A stretch of 64,000 nt of DNA from Myxococcales bacterium. GTDB lineage: Bacteria > Myxococcota_A > Polyangia > Palsa-1104 > JAEUJZ01. The notes under the pieces are model-generated. The model searched no databases. It was not told the DNA's origin and worked only from the letters and a program-made list of their open reading frames with translations. Below, one piece after another: positions 7,426 to 15,841 of this stretch. Numbering within the stretch: position 1 is the stretch's first letter; each line of letters begins with the position of its first letter. The stretch is from the NCBI GenBank assembly GCA_016794465.1, contig JAEUKA010000065.1, positions 36,969 to 100,968 on the forward strand. The letters run 5' to 3'. Made by a program: the position numbers and the translations under genes.

Positions 7426-9387
7426 ATGACGAAGGTGGTCTATCGTCGGATTCTGGGGCTTGTGAGGATGCTGCCGGAGCGCATTCCGGGGCCTTCACTT
7501 CGGTGTGAATCGCGGGCTGGGCAGCGGCGGCGCTTCACCTCGCTCCTCGGGGGATTGGCGCTGGGGCTGCTTGGCTGTAGCTCGACGCAGCCGGACCCGG
7601 GGGCGGTGCGCTTCCTGGTTCGGACCACGCCGGCTCCCGACGATGCGATCCTGTCGCCACTGCGTGATGCACGAGTGACGGCACTGGAGCTTCGGGATGC
7701 TCGCACCGATGATCTGCTGGCGCGGAGTCGCTTCGACCCACCAACGGAGACAGCGACGAGCATGATGCCGGCAACGCTGCCGTCGCTCGATCTGGGCTCG
7801 ATCAAAGTCTCGGAGTCGCGCGATCTGCGAATGCTGGCGCTCGGTGCGGCGGGGCAGCAGCTGCTCGGCGTGGCGCTGACTCGCGACGTGGCCTGGCAGT
7901 TCGGCGAAACCAAGGACGTGACGCTGGAGCTGCGGCGGCCACTGTTTTTCTTTGGAGGCAGTCCAAAACTGGTCGCGCCGTTTGTGCCGCCGGACCCGAT
8001 CTTTGCGCCCTCGCGAAGGCTTTATGAGCCGCTCCGCGACGAGAGCAAGCTGCGGGTGGTCGATCCCAACTCAGTGCAGCCACTGCTGTCGATTTACGAT
8101 CGCTGGCTCGATCCGTTTCAGCTCAGTCCGGGGGTGATGAGTGCGCCGCCGGTGAGTGCTGCTGCTGGCACTTATGATGGACAGTCGCTGCTCGTCAGCA
8201 ACCTGGCCGGCAAGCTTCACGTTGTCGATACGCTGCGCCTCGACGATCAAGCCAGCTTCGAGCTGCAAGACTTTATGGCCAGCCCGGTGCAGGGCATCGT
8301 CGTCGATCCGCTCGATCGCACGGCGGTGATCTTGCAGTATCCGCGCACCGCGCCTGCCGTCGGTCGGGCCGGCCTGATCAGCTTCATTCGCAACCTGCCG
8401 GGGCTGCGCAGTCGGGTCAGCAAGGACGGCGACCTGCTCATCGTCAGCATTGACTCGACGGCGCAGAGTCCGGTGTCCCAGCCGCTCGCCGCAGCCTATA
8501 CGCCCGATGGCATGGTCGAGGTCGTGTTCGGGAAGCCGCCGCTGTCGCCGGGAGAGCCGGACTGCGGCCTGCTCGGCAGTGGTGATGTCTCGGTGCTGCG
8601 TCGCTACAACCCCAAGACCGGCGAGCAGCAGAGTCAGCACAGCCTGCCCTACACCACCAGCATCGCCTACACCCTGACGGGAGAGCAGGTACTGGTTCAG
8701 CCGTGTGCGTCGGTGAGCGGGGCGACTCGACTCGGTCGCGTGGTGGTGGCGCGACAGGGCGGCGACAAGATTCTGTCGGCCCCGGGGATCTTGGCGGTCA
8801 GCGCGATTCGCTCGTCGATCATCGGAGTGGGGCGCGACGACAACGCCGATGCGCCGACGCTCGCTGCACAGGCCAAGATCTTCCTTCTGGAGAGTGGCGC
8901 CGACAAGTGGTCGTCGTCAGCGTTTGATCTTCCAGCCTGGCAAGTGCCCTACCGGATCACCCTCTCGAGCGACGGCAAGCCCTATGTCAGCTCGATTGAT
9001 ATTTCGTTTGCACCGACGGATGTCAGCGGGTACAGCCTGGCCGTGACCCCCGATCGAGCGCGCGCGCTGTCGCTGCTGCGGGTCCAGCACAAGGTGCGCG
9101 GCCTGTTTTTGACCTACCTCGGCTCGTCGAATCAGTACCGCTGCTACGTCGACTGGTCGGGCTATTCCTATCACGTGGCGCTTATCAACTTGCAGTCGGG
9201 CGCGCGCGAGCAGGACTACATCGTTGGCTTCCAGAATCAGGACTGTACGTCGCGGGTCTACGACAGCACCAACGCCTACATTGGAACCTGTCTGCCGGCC
9301 TGCGATCCCACCGACGCCAAGCCGTATCTGCGGGGCTTCCAGGAAGGCTACGTACCCAGTGCAGCCAGCGTGCTGTTTGGCCGGTAG
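7426..9387 (+). CDS. Large secreted lipoprotein, beta-propeller-like, unknown function
   Basis: A 653-residue protein. Residues about 33-55 form a signal peptide starting with three arginines (RRRFTSLLGGLALGLLGC) and ending in a lipobox cysteine, so it may be a lipoprotein, possibly exported by Tat. The first 32 residues are an unusual basic extension, and a start closer to the signal cannot be excluded. The rest has many short strand-rich stretches (LVSNLAGKLHVVDTLRL, GIVVDPLDRTAVILQYP, YSLAVTPDRARALSLLRV) that resemble NHL or WD-type propeller blades. No enzyme motif was found. It precedes a PEGA protein by ten bases and the two are likely one operon. Confidence 0.7.
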   Translation: MTKVVYRRILGLVRMLPERIPGPSLRCESRAGQRRRFTSLLGGLALGLLGCSSTQPDPGAVRFLVRTTPAPDDAILSPLRDARVTALELRDARTDDLLARSRFDPPTETATSMMPATLPSLDLGSIKVSESRDLRMLALGAAGQQLLGVALTRDVAWQFGETKDVTLELRRPLFFFGGSPKLVAPFVPPDPIFAPSRRLYEPLRDESKLRVVDPNSVQPLLSIYDRWLDPFQLSPGVMSAPPVSAAAGTYDGQSLLVSNLAGKLHVVDTLRLDDQASFELQDFMASPVQGIVVDPLDRTAVILQYPRTAPAVGRAGLISFIRNLPGLRSRVSKDGDLLIVSIDSTAQSPVSQPLAAAYTPDGMVEVVFGKPPLSPGEPDCGLLGSGDVSVLRRYNPKTGEQQSQHSLPYTTSIAYTLTGEQVLVQPCASVSGATRLGRVVVARQGGDKILSAPGILAVSAIRSSIIGVGRDDNADAPTLAAQAKIFLLESGADKWSSSAFDLPAWQVPYRITLSSDGKPYVSSIDISFAPTDVSGYSLAVTPDRARALSLLRVQHKVRGLFLTYLGSSNQYRCYVDWSGYSYHVALINLQSGAREQDYIVGFQNQDCTSRVYDSTNAYIGTCLPACDPTDAKPYLRGFQEGYVPSAASVLFGR

Positions 9388-9402
9388 CGAGGAGCAATGC
9401 CC

Positions 9403-10347
9403 ATGAGGAAGCCACTCGTCGCTGCTCTTTCACTGGTTGTTGGCATGTCGCTGGATGTCTCGGCGGTGGAGGCGCGGACCAAGGCGAATCGCTCGTCGCT
9501 GCAAGTCGCGGCAGCCACGGTTCCGACAGAGCCAGCAGCTGGCAAGCCCGGCGCACCTACGGATAAGCCTGCTGCCGAAGGGGTGGTGGTCTTCGAGTAT
9601 CGCAATGACGTAAAGGCGCTGGCCGATCTGCCCGAGCGAGTGACCCAAGCGCTGACGCAAAATACCTCGCTGCGAGTCATTACCTTGACGGAGGCGCGGC
9701 GTCGGCTTGGGCCGGGCATGGATGCCGAGGTGGCGCGCTGCGACGGAGAGACGCGCTGTCTGTCACAGGTCGGACAGCGGCTGGGCGTGCGCGAGGTGCT
9801 GCTGCTCGCGGTCAGTCAGCTGGGCGATGTGGTGCTGGCGCTACAGCGAATTGCCGTCGCTGAACAGAAAGTCACGGGTCGCTTTGCGGACTCGATAGTC
9901 GTTGGTCAGGCGATAGATGAGGCGCGAATCCTAAGCTGGCTACAGCAGCTGTTTCCCCCCGATACCTTCAAGCGTTATGGGCAGATTCAGGTGTCAGCCA
10001 ACGTCGGTGGCGCCCAGATTTACGTGAACTCCAAAGCGAGTGGCAACACGCCGCTGGCTTCAGCGCTGCAGGTCCTGGCACCGGGCAACTATCGAATCCT
10101 CGTCGAAAAGCCCAAGTTTTTGCCGTTTCAAGCCGCCGTCACGGTGATGCCCGATACCACCGTCGAAGTGTCGGCGACGCTGGTTAGCGAGCAGAAGCAG
10201 ACTCCGTGGTACCGTCGCTGGTATGTCTGGACAGGCATCATTGCCGGCGTTGGTGCGGTGGCGGCCACGGCAGTTGCGGTCAAGCTTGGGACCGAGGTTC
10301 CGCCGCCCGACACCACCCAGCTGCCCGGCACGATCGTCTTCAAGTAA
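9403..10347 (+). CDS. PEGA-domain protein with C-terminal membrane segment
   Basis: A 314-residue protein with an N-terminal signal-like segment. It has a central region of about 170 residues (VVFEYRNDVKALADLPERVTQAL, then SQVGQRLGVREVLLLAVSQL) resembling the domain of putative periplasmic activity-sensing proteins in myxobacteria. Next comes a PEGA domain at about 190-260 (QIQVSANVGGAQIYVNSKASGNTPL, LAPGNYRILVEKP), then a tryptophan-rich junction (WYRRWYVWTG) leading to a single transmembrane helix near residues 272-290. The start at 9403 has a GAGGAG site eight bases upstream; an alternative ATG lies six bases earlier. PEGA modules bind surface polymers or proteins. It converges with the FHA gene, leaving a four-base gap. 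Confidence 0.75.
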   Translation: MRKPLVAALSLVVGMSLDVSAVEARTKANRSSLQVAAATVPTEPAAGKPGAPTDKPAAEGVVVFEYRNDVKALADLPERVTQALTQNTSLRVITLTEARRRLGPGMDAEVARCDGETRCLSQVGQRLGVREVLLLAVSQLGDVVLALQRIAVAEQKVTGRFADSIVVGQAIDEARILSWLQQLFPPDTFKRYGQIQVSANVGGAQIYVNSKASGNTPLASALQVLAPGNYRILVEKPKFLPFQAAVTVMPDTTVEVSATLVSEQKQTPWYRRWYVWTGIIAGVGAVAATAVAVKLGTEVPPPDTTQLPGTIVFK

Positions 10348-10351
10348 TTCG

Positions 10352-11755
10352 TCAGACAGACAGGCCGAGTGCAGCGCAGGCTTGGCGAAGGCTGGCGCGG
10401 AGCTGCTCGAGCTGCTCGAGCGCCACATCGTCACCGGCGGCTCGCAGTGCGGCGCGGATGTCGGCCAGGCCATCGCTGACGGTCAGCAGTCCATCGAGCG
10501 CAGCCTTCGGCGGGCGGACACTGGCCGTCGATTGAGCCACCAGCTCACGCAGGCTATCGCGCTCTCGCTCGACATCGCGGAGCTGCCGCAGGGCCGATTC
10601 CAGCTCGACGCGCTGCTCGGAGGCACGCTGGGTATCGGCCACTTGTCCGACGGGCTTGCGGCGCAGCTCCGACTCCAGCTGATCGATGCGTCGCTTGGCT
10701 CGCTCCAGCTCCTCGGCCACGCGGGGGTCCGTCGGGGCAGCAGCGGCGGGAGCCACGAGCACCGGGGTACTGGCCTTGCGCACCGCTTCGTCACGCTCTT
10801 CGATCAGACGACGAACTTTCTCTTCCAGCTCGGCAACCAGCGCGTCACCAGACGGAGACGGCGAGGACGCAGCGGCTGGCTCGGCGGGCTTGCCTCCCCG
10901 GACTCGTCGCAGATCGGCTTCCAGCTGCTCGACTTTGCGACGGAGCCGGATCAGCTCCATCTCTTGATCGTCGCTCTTGGTCTGCTCTTTGGCCTTGCTC
11001 TCTAGCTCGGTGACCCGGCTGCGCAGGCGATCGCGCTCGGCCTCGGCGGCGCGCAGCGCTTCGACGGATGCACCGCCACCGCCACCGCCACCGCCTTTGC
11101 GCTTCAGCTCCGACTCGAGCTGATCGACCCGGCGACGCAGGCGCTCGCTGTCCGCATCACCACCCGACGCGGCTGGGCGAGCTTGCAGCTCTTCGACCTT
11201 GCGCTTTGTCTCCGAGAGCTCGAACTCGAGATCGGTCCGCTTGCGGCGCTCGCCTTCCAGCTCGGTGCGTAGGTTGGCCAGCTCACTTATCGCCGCTGCA
11301 CTTGGTACCGACACCGCAGGAGCGACGGGCGCAGCGACGGGTGGCACAGCAGCGACCGCAGAGGCGGGCGGAGCGATGGGAGCCGCTGGAGCCGGTGCCG
11401 CCGCTGGAACGACCACAGGAGGTGGCGGCGCGGCGATGGAGGCCGCTGCCGACGGACCTGCTGCCGGCGCATCCAGCTCGAAGCGGACTTCCAGATAACC
11501 GCAGCGAAACACCGTGCCCGGTCGAAGCTGATGACGCGGCACCCGCTCGTTGTTGACGAACACGCCGTTGGCGCTGCCTGTGTCCTCGATCCAGTACGAC
11601 GAGCCGTCGTAGATGACCCGCGCGTGCCGTCGCGATACCTGGGCATCCTGCGTCTGAATCTGACAGTCGGTGGCCCGTCCGATCAGCACCGGCGAGGTCT
11701 GCAGATCGATGGTCCCTGTCGTCCCTGAGACATCCTTATAGAACAGCTTGGCCAT
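10352..11755 (-). CDS. FHA-domain protein with long coiled coil
   Basis: A 467-residue cytoplasmic protein. The N-terminal 100 residues form a forkhead-associated domain with the expected GRATDCQI, SRRHARV and NGVFVNNERV motifs, which bind phosphothreonine. An Ala/Pro-rich linker follows (about 113-170). The rest is a predicted coiled coil of ELRTELEGERRKRTDLE-type heptads, interrupted by low-complexity Gly/Lys stretches, and ends in a small helical domain (DGLADIRAALRAAGDDVALEQLEQLRA). In myxobacteria such proteins are substrates or readers of Ser/Thr kinases like the one encoded at 19651, but no direct link is shown. It is monocistronic and divergent from the hydrolase gene. Confidence 0.88.
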   Translation of the reverse strand: MAKLFYKDVSGTTGTIDLQTSPVLIGRATDCQIQTQDAQVSRRHARVIYDGSSYWIEDTGSANGVFVNNERVPRHQLRPGTVFRCGYLEVRFELDAPAAGPSAAASIAAPPPPVVVPAAAPAPAAPIAPPASAVAAVPPVAAPVAPAVSVPSAAAISELANLRTELEGERRKRTDLEFELSETKRKVEELQARPAASGGDADSERLRRRVDQLESELKRKGGGGGGGGASVEALRAAEAERDRLRSRVTELESKAKEQTKSDDQEMELIRLRRKVEQLEADLRRVRGGKPAEPAAASSPSPSGDALVAELEEKVRRLIEERDEAVRKASTPVLVAPAAAAPTDPRVAEELERAKRRIDQLESELRRKPVGQVADTQRASEQRVELESALRQLRDVERERDSLRELVAQSTASVRPPKAALDGLLTVSDGLADIRAALRAAGDDVALEQLEQLRASLRQACAALGLSV

Positions 11756-11809
11756 GGCCAGTCATTCCCCAGCGATTCAGGCTACCATGGCAGCTCAAAA
11801 CGAGGAACC

Positions 11810-12814
11810 GTGTCGACAGTCTCTTCTCCGACGAACAAGCGACTTTTTCCCGCAGATTTTGAGGTGGTGCCCCCGACGCACGCGCCGCTGCGTGGTGGTG
11901 AGCCGGTGGCGCTGCGGATGTCCGACGGAGCGATCCTGTGTGGCGAGTGGCTGCGTCCGTCCGGGCCTCCTGTGGCGGTGGTGGCGCTCTCGCACGCGAT
12001 GATGGTGGAGAGGCGGACGCTCGATGCGCCGGCAGGGGCAGGGCTGCTGTCGTCGCTGGTGGCGCACGGGCTTGCGGTGCTGTGGTTCGATCAGCGCGGT
12101 CATGGCCAAAGTGTCGGCAACGCAGCGACGGGGATGCGCTGGGACTATGACTCGCTGGTGGCGGATGCCGGCTGTATCGCGGCGTACCTGGCCGAGGTCG
12201 AGCCGCAGCTTCCCAAGCTGGCCGTGGGGCACAGCCTGTTCGGTCATGTGGCGCTGGCCTGGCAGTCAGTCGCGATGCAGGACGACTTACTGCCGCGCTT
12301 TGACGGACTGGGGCTGCTTGCAAGCAACGTCTGGCTTCGTGCGACAGAGCCGTCGCGCTGGCGGTGGCTGGGTAAGCGCTTGTCGTACAGTGTACTGCTT
12401 GCGGCGACACGGCCACTGGGCTATCTGCCGGTGGTGCGGCTGGGGCTGGGCTCGGTCGATGAGCCGCTACCCTATCTTGCGCAGATGGGCAGCTGGGTGA
12501 CGGGGGACGACTGGACGGATCGGCAGGGGCGGTCGTATCGGACGGGCCTAAGTCGGGTCAAGGTGCCAATTTTGAGCGTGGCGGGAAGTGGCGATGTGCT
12601 GCTGGCACCGCCGGGCTGTCAGCTCCGCTTCGTTGCGCAGACCGCTGGGCCGATCACGCACTGGCAGCTGGGGCGACGCTTTGGCGATCCGCTCGACCCC
12701 AATCACATGCAGGTGGTGATGCACAGCAAGCTCAAGCCGCGCTGGGACGAAATTGCGGCTTGGCTGGCGACGGAAGGTCGCTTTGACACCAGGCAGCGGG
12801 GAGGGCAGGGCTGA
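11810..12814 (+). CDS. Alpha/beta-hydrolase-fold protein with altered nucleophile elbow
   Basis: A 334-residue protein of the alpha/beta-hydrolase fold, similar to YheT/monoglyceride-lipase-type hydrolases. VALSHAMMVERRTLD and VLWFDQRGHGQS are the strand 3-4 region. The nucleophile elbow reads VGHSLFGHV where the family has GxSxG, so the glycine after the Ser+1 residue is replaced by phenylalanine. A late SVAGSGDVLLAPPG would supply the acid, and the C-terminal ...DPNHMQVV the histidine. The GTG start at 11810 follows a GAGGA site. It overlaps the next gene by one base (TGATG), indicating coupling to the LPP20/FlgT-like pair downstream. The natural substrate is unknown. Confidence 0.8.
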   Translation: MSTVSSPTNKRLFPADFEVVPPTHAPLRGGEPVALRMSDGAILCGEWLRPSGPPVAVVALSHAMMVERRTLDAPAGAGLLSSLVAHGLAVLWFDQRGHGQSVGNAATGMRWDYDSLVADAGCIAAYLAEVEPQLPKLAVGHSLFGHVALAWQSVAMQDDLLPRFDGLGLLASNVWLRATEPSRWRWLGKRLSYSVLLAATRPLGYLPVVRLGLGSVDEPLPYLAQMGSWVTGDDWTDRQGRSYRTGLSRVKVPILSVAGSGDVLLAPPGCQLRFVAQTAGPITHWQLGRRFGDPLDPNHMQVVMHSKLKPRWDEIAAWLATEGRFDTRQRGGQG

Positions 12815-13275
12815 TGCGGCGTGGCCTCGTCGGACTTGGGATGGTGCTTGTGTCGTCGCTGGCGCTGGCGGACAGGCCGGACAGCGTGGCGCCGGGGGTG
12901 ACGGTGGACTTTGCGGCGGGCAAGCTTTTGGCGGTGGCAAGCTGTGCGGCGGACCTCTATCCTCCGTCGGCGGATGTGGCGCGGCTGAAGGCCGAGCGGG
13001 TGGCGCGCAGTCGGGCCGAGGACAAGCTGCGCAAGGCCCTGCCGCTGCTTGTGCGCGATCACAAAGACAAGCTCGGGCGCTTTGGCGGGGCCGAGGCCGT
13101 GGCCAAGCTGGACCCGAAGACGGCGGCGATCGAGCGGATCGACTACGGAGCGACCGGCGGAGTGGTGCTGTGGCTGGCGCTGCCACTTGCTCGGACCAAA
13201 GAGCGTGTTCATAGTGGCGGCGCTGCGGAGACATCGACGCCTGATGCCGGTGCGGCTCCGCCCGAGGAACCCTAG
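12814..13275 (+). CDS. Small secreted LPP20-like protein
   Basis: A 153-residue protein with an N-terminal signal peptide (LVGLGMVLVSSLALA). The rest has an alternating helix pattern typical of the LPP20/FlgP family (KAERVARSRAEDKLRKALPLL, then a strand-rich end VVLWLALPL). Function is not established. It is translationally coupled to the upstream hydrolase and lies two bases before the FlgT-like gene. In Vibrio and Campylobacter, LPP20-type FlgP acts together with FlgT in the outer-membrane part of the motor, but no flagellar genes are present here, so the pair may have another envelope role. The assignment is a weak inference from pattern. Confidence 0.5.
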   Translation: MRRGLVGLGMVLVSSLALADRPDSVAPGVTVDFAAGKLLAVASCAADLYPPSADVARLKAERVARSRAEDKLRKALPLLVRDHKDKLGRFGGAEAVAKLDPKTAAIERIDYGATGGVVLWLALPLARTKERVHSGGAAETSTPDAGAAPPEEP

Positions 13276-13277
13276 CC

Positions 13278-14426
13278 ATGCTTTTTCGAGTATTGAAACC
13301 GCGAGTGAGCCATCGGCCGGTGCTGCTGGGGCTGTTCGTTGCGACGCTGTGGCTGTTGCCGGGGCGCGCTTTTTCGCAAGAGATGCAGATCGAGGCGGCG
13401 GTTCAGGTCGCGCTGCAAGATGACGCGGCCAAGACCCGTAGCCAAGCGCTCAGCGACGCGATGACCCAAGCGCTGGAGCAGTCCGTCGAGCAGGCCGCGC
13501 CCGAGCTGCGAGGTCGGCTGTATCTGGTCAGTGCACGCGCTCGCGAGTTTGTCAAGTCCTATCGCGTTATCGAGGACAGTGAGCAAGACGGACGGCTGTC
13601 GCTGAAGATTGCGGCCCAGGTCGATGTGGCCCGGCTGGTTCGCGAGCTGCAGGCGGCGCTTCCGAAGACGCGACGGACCGATGGACGGCCAAAGATCCTG
13701 CTGTGTGCGCGGGTGACGGGGGCGGAGACGGCGGCTTTGGGACTGCTCACGGCAGCGGCGGATGTCTTGCAGCAGCGGGATCAGCCGACCGAGATCGGCA
13801 AGAGTGAAAACTGTACCGATAGTGCCGTGGCGAGCTGGCCGGGTCCGCGCCTCCTCTTCGACGGCAGTCTTGTGACGAAGGTGGCAGAGGTACGTGGGAC
13901 CAGCCCGCTGCTGTGGTCGGCGCTGCTGCGAGGGAGCTGGCAGTATGTGACCGACGGTAGCTCACCTCCGCTGAGTGAAGCTGGCGAGGGGGTCGGTTTT
14001 GCTGAGCAGCCCGATGCGGCGCTCGCGCAAGCGGTAACTCAGCTGGGGCGGCCGCTGCTGCTGCGGCTGGCCGAGCGGCAGGGTCTGTTCGGGCGTCCCG
14101 GTGGCGGCGTGCTGCTGATGGCCTCGGGTCTGCGCTCGCCGTCGGTGATGAACAAGCTGTGGAAGGCCCTTTTGGCGCTGCCGGGCGTCGCACGCATCGA
14201 GCCTCGGCGGTTCTTGCTGTCCGAAAGCGGTGATGAGCTGGTCCACTTTCAGCTGACGACCACCACGCCCGCCGAGACGCTGGGGACGGCGCTGTATCGG
14301 ACGCCGATCGCGGGACTGCGGGTGCAGGTGACGCCCGTCGGTCCGTCGACGCTGCGACTGGAGTGTATTTCGGCGCAGGAGCTGCCTTCCGCCGAGCCGC
14401 CGGGGACCGACGCAGGGACGCCATGA
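13278..14426 (+). CDS. Secreted FlgT-N-domain-like protein
   Basis: A 382-residue protein with a signal peptide (about 1-35, ending near RAFSQEMQ). Residues about 40-125 have the pattern of the N-terminal FlgT/LPP20-associated fold: EAAVQVALQDDAAKTRSQALSDAMTQAL, then SYRVIEDSEQDGRLSLKIAAQVDVARLV. A second similar unit follows at about 150-330. No catalytic motif was seen. The pairing with an LPP20-like gene upstream and a PEGA lipoprotein downstream (4-base ATGA overlap) suggests a small envelope complex. The name FlgT is inferred from fold pattern, not from proven relationship. Confidence 0.55.
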   Translation: MLFRVLKPRVSHRPVLLGLFVATLWLLPGRAFSQEMQIEAAVQVALQDDAAKTRSQALSDAMTQALEQSVEQAAPELRGRLYLVSARAREFVKSYRVIEDSEQDGRLSLKIAAQVDVARLVRELQAALPKTRRTDGRPKILLCARVTGAETAALGLLTAAADVLQQRDQPTEIGKSENCTDSAVASWPGPRLLFDGSLVTKVAEVRGTSPLLWSALLRGSWQYVTDGSSPPLSEAGEGVGFAEQPDAALAQAVTQLGRPLLLRLAERQGLFGRPGGGVLLMASGLRSPSVMNKLWKALLALPGVARIEPRRFLLSESGDELVHFQLTTTTPAETLGTALYRTPIAGLRVQVTPVGPSTLRLECISAQELPSAEPPGTDAGTP

Positions 14427-14812
14427 CGACCGCTACCATCAGACGCTGGACTTTGTGGATCGGGGTCGTGCTGGTCGCGGGCTGTCATTCCCAGCCGACT
14501 CCTCGACCGACGGGAACCTTGGTAATGAACATTTCCCCGTCGCTGGCTGCCGTGCTGCTGGATGATCAGCCGCTGCTGGTCCGGACTCCGACGGGTGGGC
14601 CGGCGAGGCTGCGGGTCGAGGCGGGTGCACATCGCATCGAGGTGCGGGCGCTCGGGCATCTGACGGCCTATCGGGACGTGGTCACTCGGCCCGGCGAGGA
14701 GTCGCTGCTGAGCGTCACCTTACAGCGCGATCCCGAGGCTGAGGCCGAGAGTGAGTCACCGCCCAGGCAGCCGTTTGCGCCGCGTCTACCGGAGCTACCC
14801 GCCCGCCTGTAA
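14423..14812 (+). CDS. Small PEGA-domain lipoprotein
   Basis: A 129-residue protein starting at the ATG that overlaps the previous stop. It has a signal ending in LVAGC (lipobox cysteine near residue 21) and then one PEGA-like domain (TGTLVMNISPSLAAVLLDDQPLLVRTPTGG, LRVEAGAHRIEVRALGHLTAYRDVV). A short acidic/Pro-rich tail ends the protein. It is probably an envelope lipoprotein whose PEGA module binds a partner or surface polymer. It is the last gene of the coupled group that begins at the hydrolase gene; 91 bases separate it from the JAMM gene. Confidence 0.75.
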   Translation: MTTATIRRWTLWIGVVLVAGCHSQPTPRPTGTLVMNISPSLAAVLLDDQPLLVRTPTGGPARLRVEAGAHRIEVRALGHLTAYRDVVTRPGEESLLSVTLQRDPEAEAESESPPRQPFAPRLPELPARL

Positions 14813-14902
14813 GGCGTCCTCGCAAGTGTTTGTAGGTATTCTGAAATACGAAATTTTTGTGCATTAATCGGCGCAGGTTCGCGATACTGATCGCTGGAAG
14901 CC

Positions 14903-15826
14903 GTGGTCTTTGCCGACGGCGACCTCGTGATGAGACGGGTTCGATCGGGGCAGCGAGCTTCGCAGTGGGGACGGGCGCTACTGGTCTGCGCGCTGTATGC
15001 GCTGGGTCTGGGCGCGGTGGTGATCGGGCTGACTCACAAGAAGCGGCCGGTGACTCCGTCGGTGCATCCCCTGGATCGAGCGCGCGCGCGCGGGATGGTG
15101 GACGACTTGGTGCCGCGCATCGATCCACAGGATGCGTTTGCCAATGCCGCGATCCTGAACGCGCTGCTCGACGAGGTGCCGCATCCGCGACTGCAAGCCG
15201 ACGCGGGGTGCCAGGCGCGGGCGCGGATCATTGCGGTGCAGCTCGACGGGCGGCTGTCGCGGGTGCGGTTTTCGGGGCGGCAGGTGTGTCAGCTCAAGCG
15301 GCTCAAAGAAGTGTCGGTGCGACAGGAAGGACTCGGGCAGGACGAGGTCGCCGAGGTCGCCGCGTTTCTGCTCGGCAAGCGCCTGGACAGCGACGTGGAT
15401 GTGACGCGGGTGGTGGTGCCGCCGTTTCGCTTTTCGGGCGACTCGCTCGACTTTCTGGCCGCTGACCTGGGGCCGCTCTCGGCGGGCGAGCAGCTGATTG
15501 GCACCTATCACACCCATCCTGGCACCGAGCTGACCCAAGGCGTGCTGTCGGATACTGACCTTGCCTACATGGTAAGTGGACAGGCGCAGCTGGGGGGAAG
15601 TGGCCGGCCGCTCAACGAACCGGGGCCGCACACCGACTGGCTGCTTGATATCGTCGAGCCGAAGCGAGGCGACTGGAATGCCTATGCTCACGATCGGCGG
15701 CGGCTCGGCGAGCTGTTTGCGCGCTGTCAGAGTCGCCCGCCGTGTCCGCTCAACGAGCTGCGGCTGGGGGGCAGTGACTACAACCTGTTTGTGCGCTTTT
15801 ATGAAGAGCCGCTCGACGAGGAATAG
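14903..15826 (+). CDS. Membrane-anchored JAMM/MPN+ metalloprotease-like protein
   Basis: A 307-residue protein. A single hydrophobic helix (about residues 24-43) precedes a soluble domain. In that domain the exact JAMM zinc pattern HxHx10SxxD is present: His203 and His205 in GTYHTHPG, Ser216 and Asp219 in VLSDTD. This is the catalytic signature of MPN+ proteases (RPN11, CSN5, bacterial Mec+/RadC-type relatives), which cleave isopeptide or peptide bonds using zinc. The GTG start is supported by a GGAAG ribosome-binding site six bases upstream; the ATG at 14930 is an alternative that keeps the membrane helix. No ubiquitin-like partner is coded next to it. It faces the P450 gene, which ends 16 bases further on. 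Confidence 0.78.
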   Translation: MVFADGDLVMRRVRSGQRASQWGRALLVCALYALGLGAVVIGLTHKKRPVTPSVHPLDRARARGMVDDLVPRIDPQDAFANAAILNALLDEVPHPRLQADAGCQARARIIAVQLDGRLSRVRFSGRQVCQLKRLKEVSVRQEGLGQDEVAEVAAFLLGKRLDSDVDVTRVVVPPFRFSGDSLDFLAADLGPLSAGEQLIGTYHTHPGTELTQGVLSDTDLAYMVSGQAQLGGSGRPLNEPGPHTDWLLDIVEPKRGDWNAYAHDRRRLGELFARCQSRPPCPLNELRLGGSDYNLFVRFYEEPLDEE

Positions 15827-15841
15827 GCGCTAGCGAGGCTG

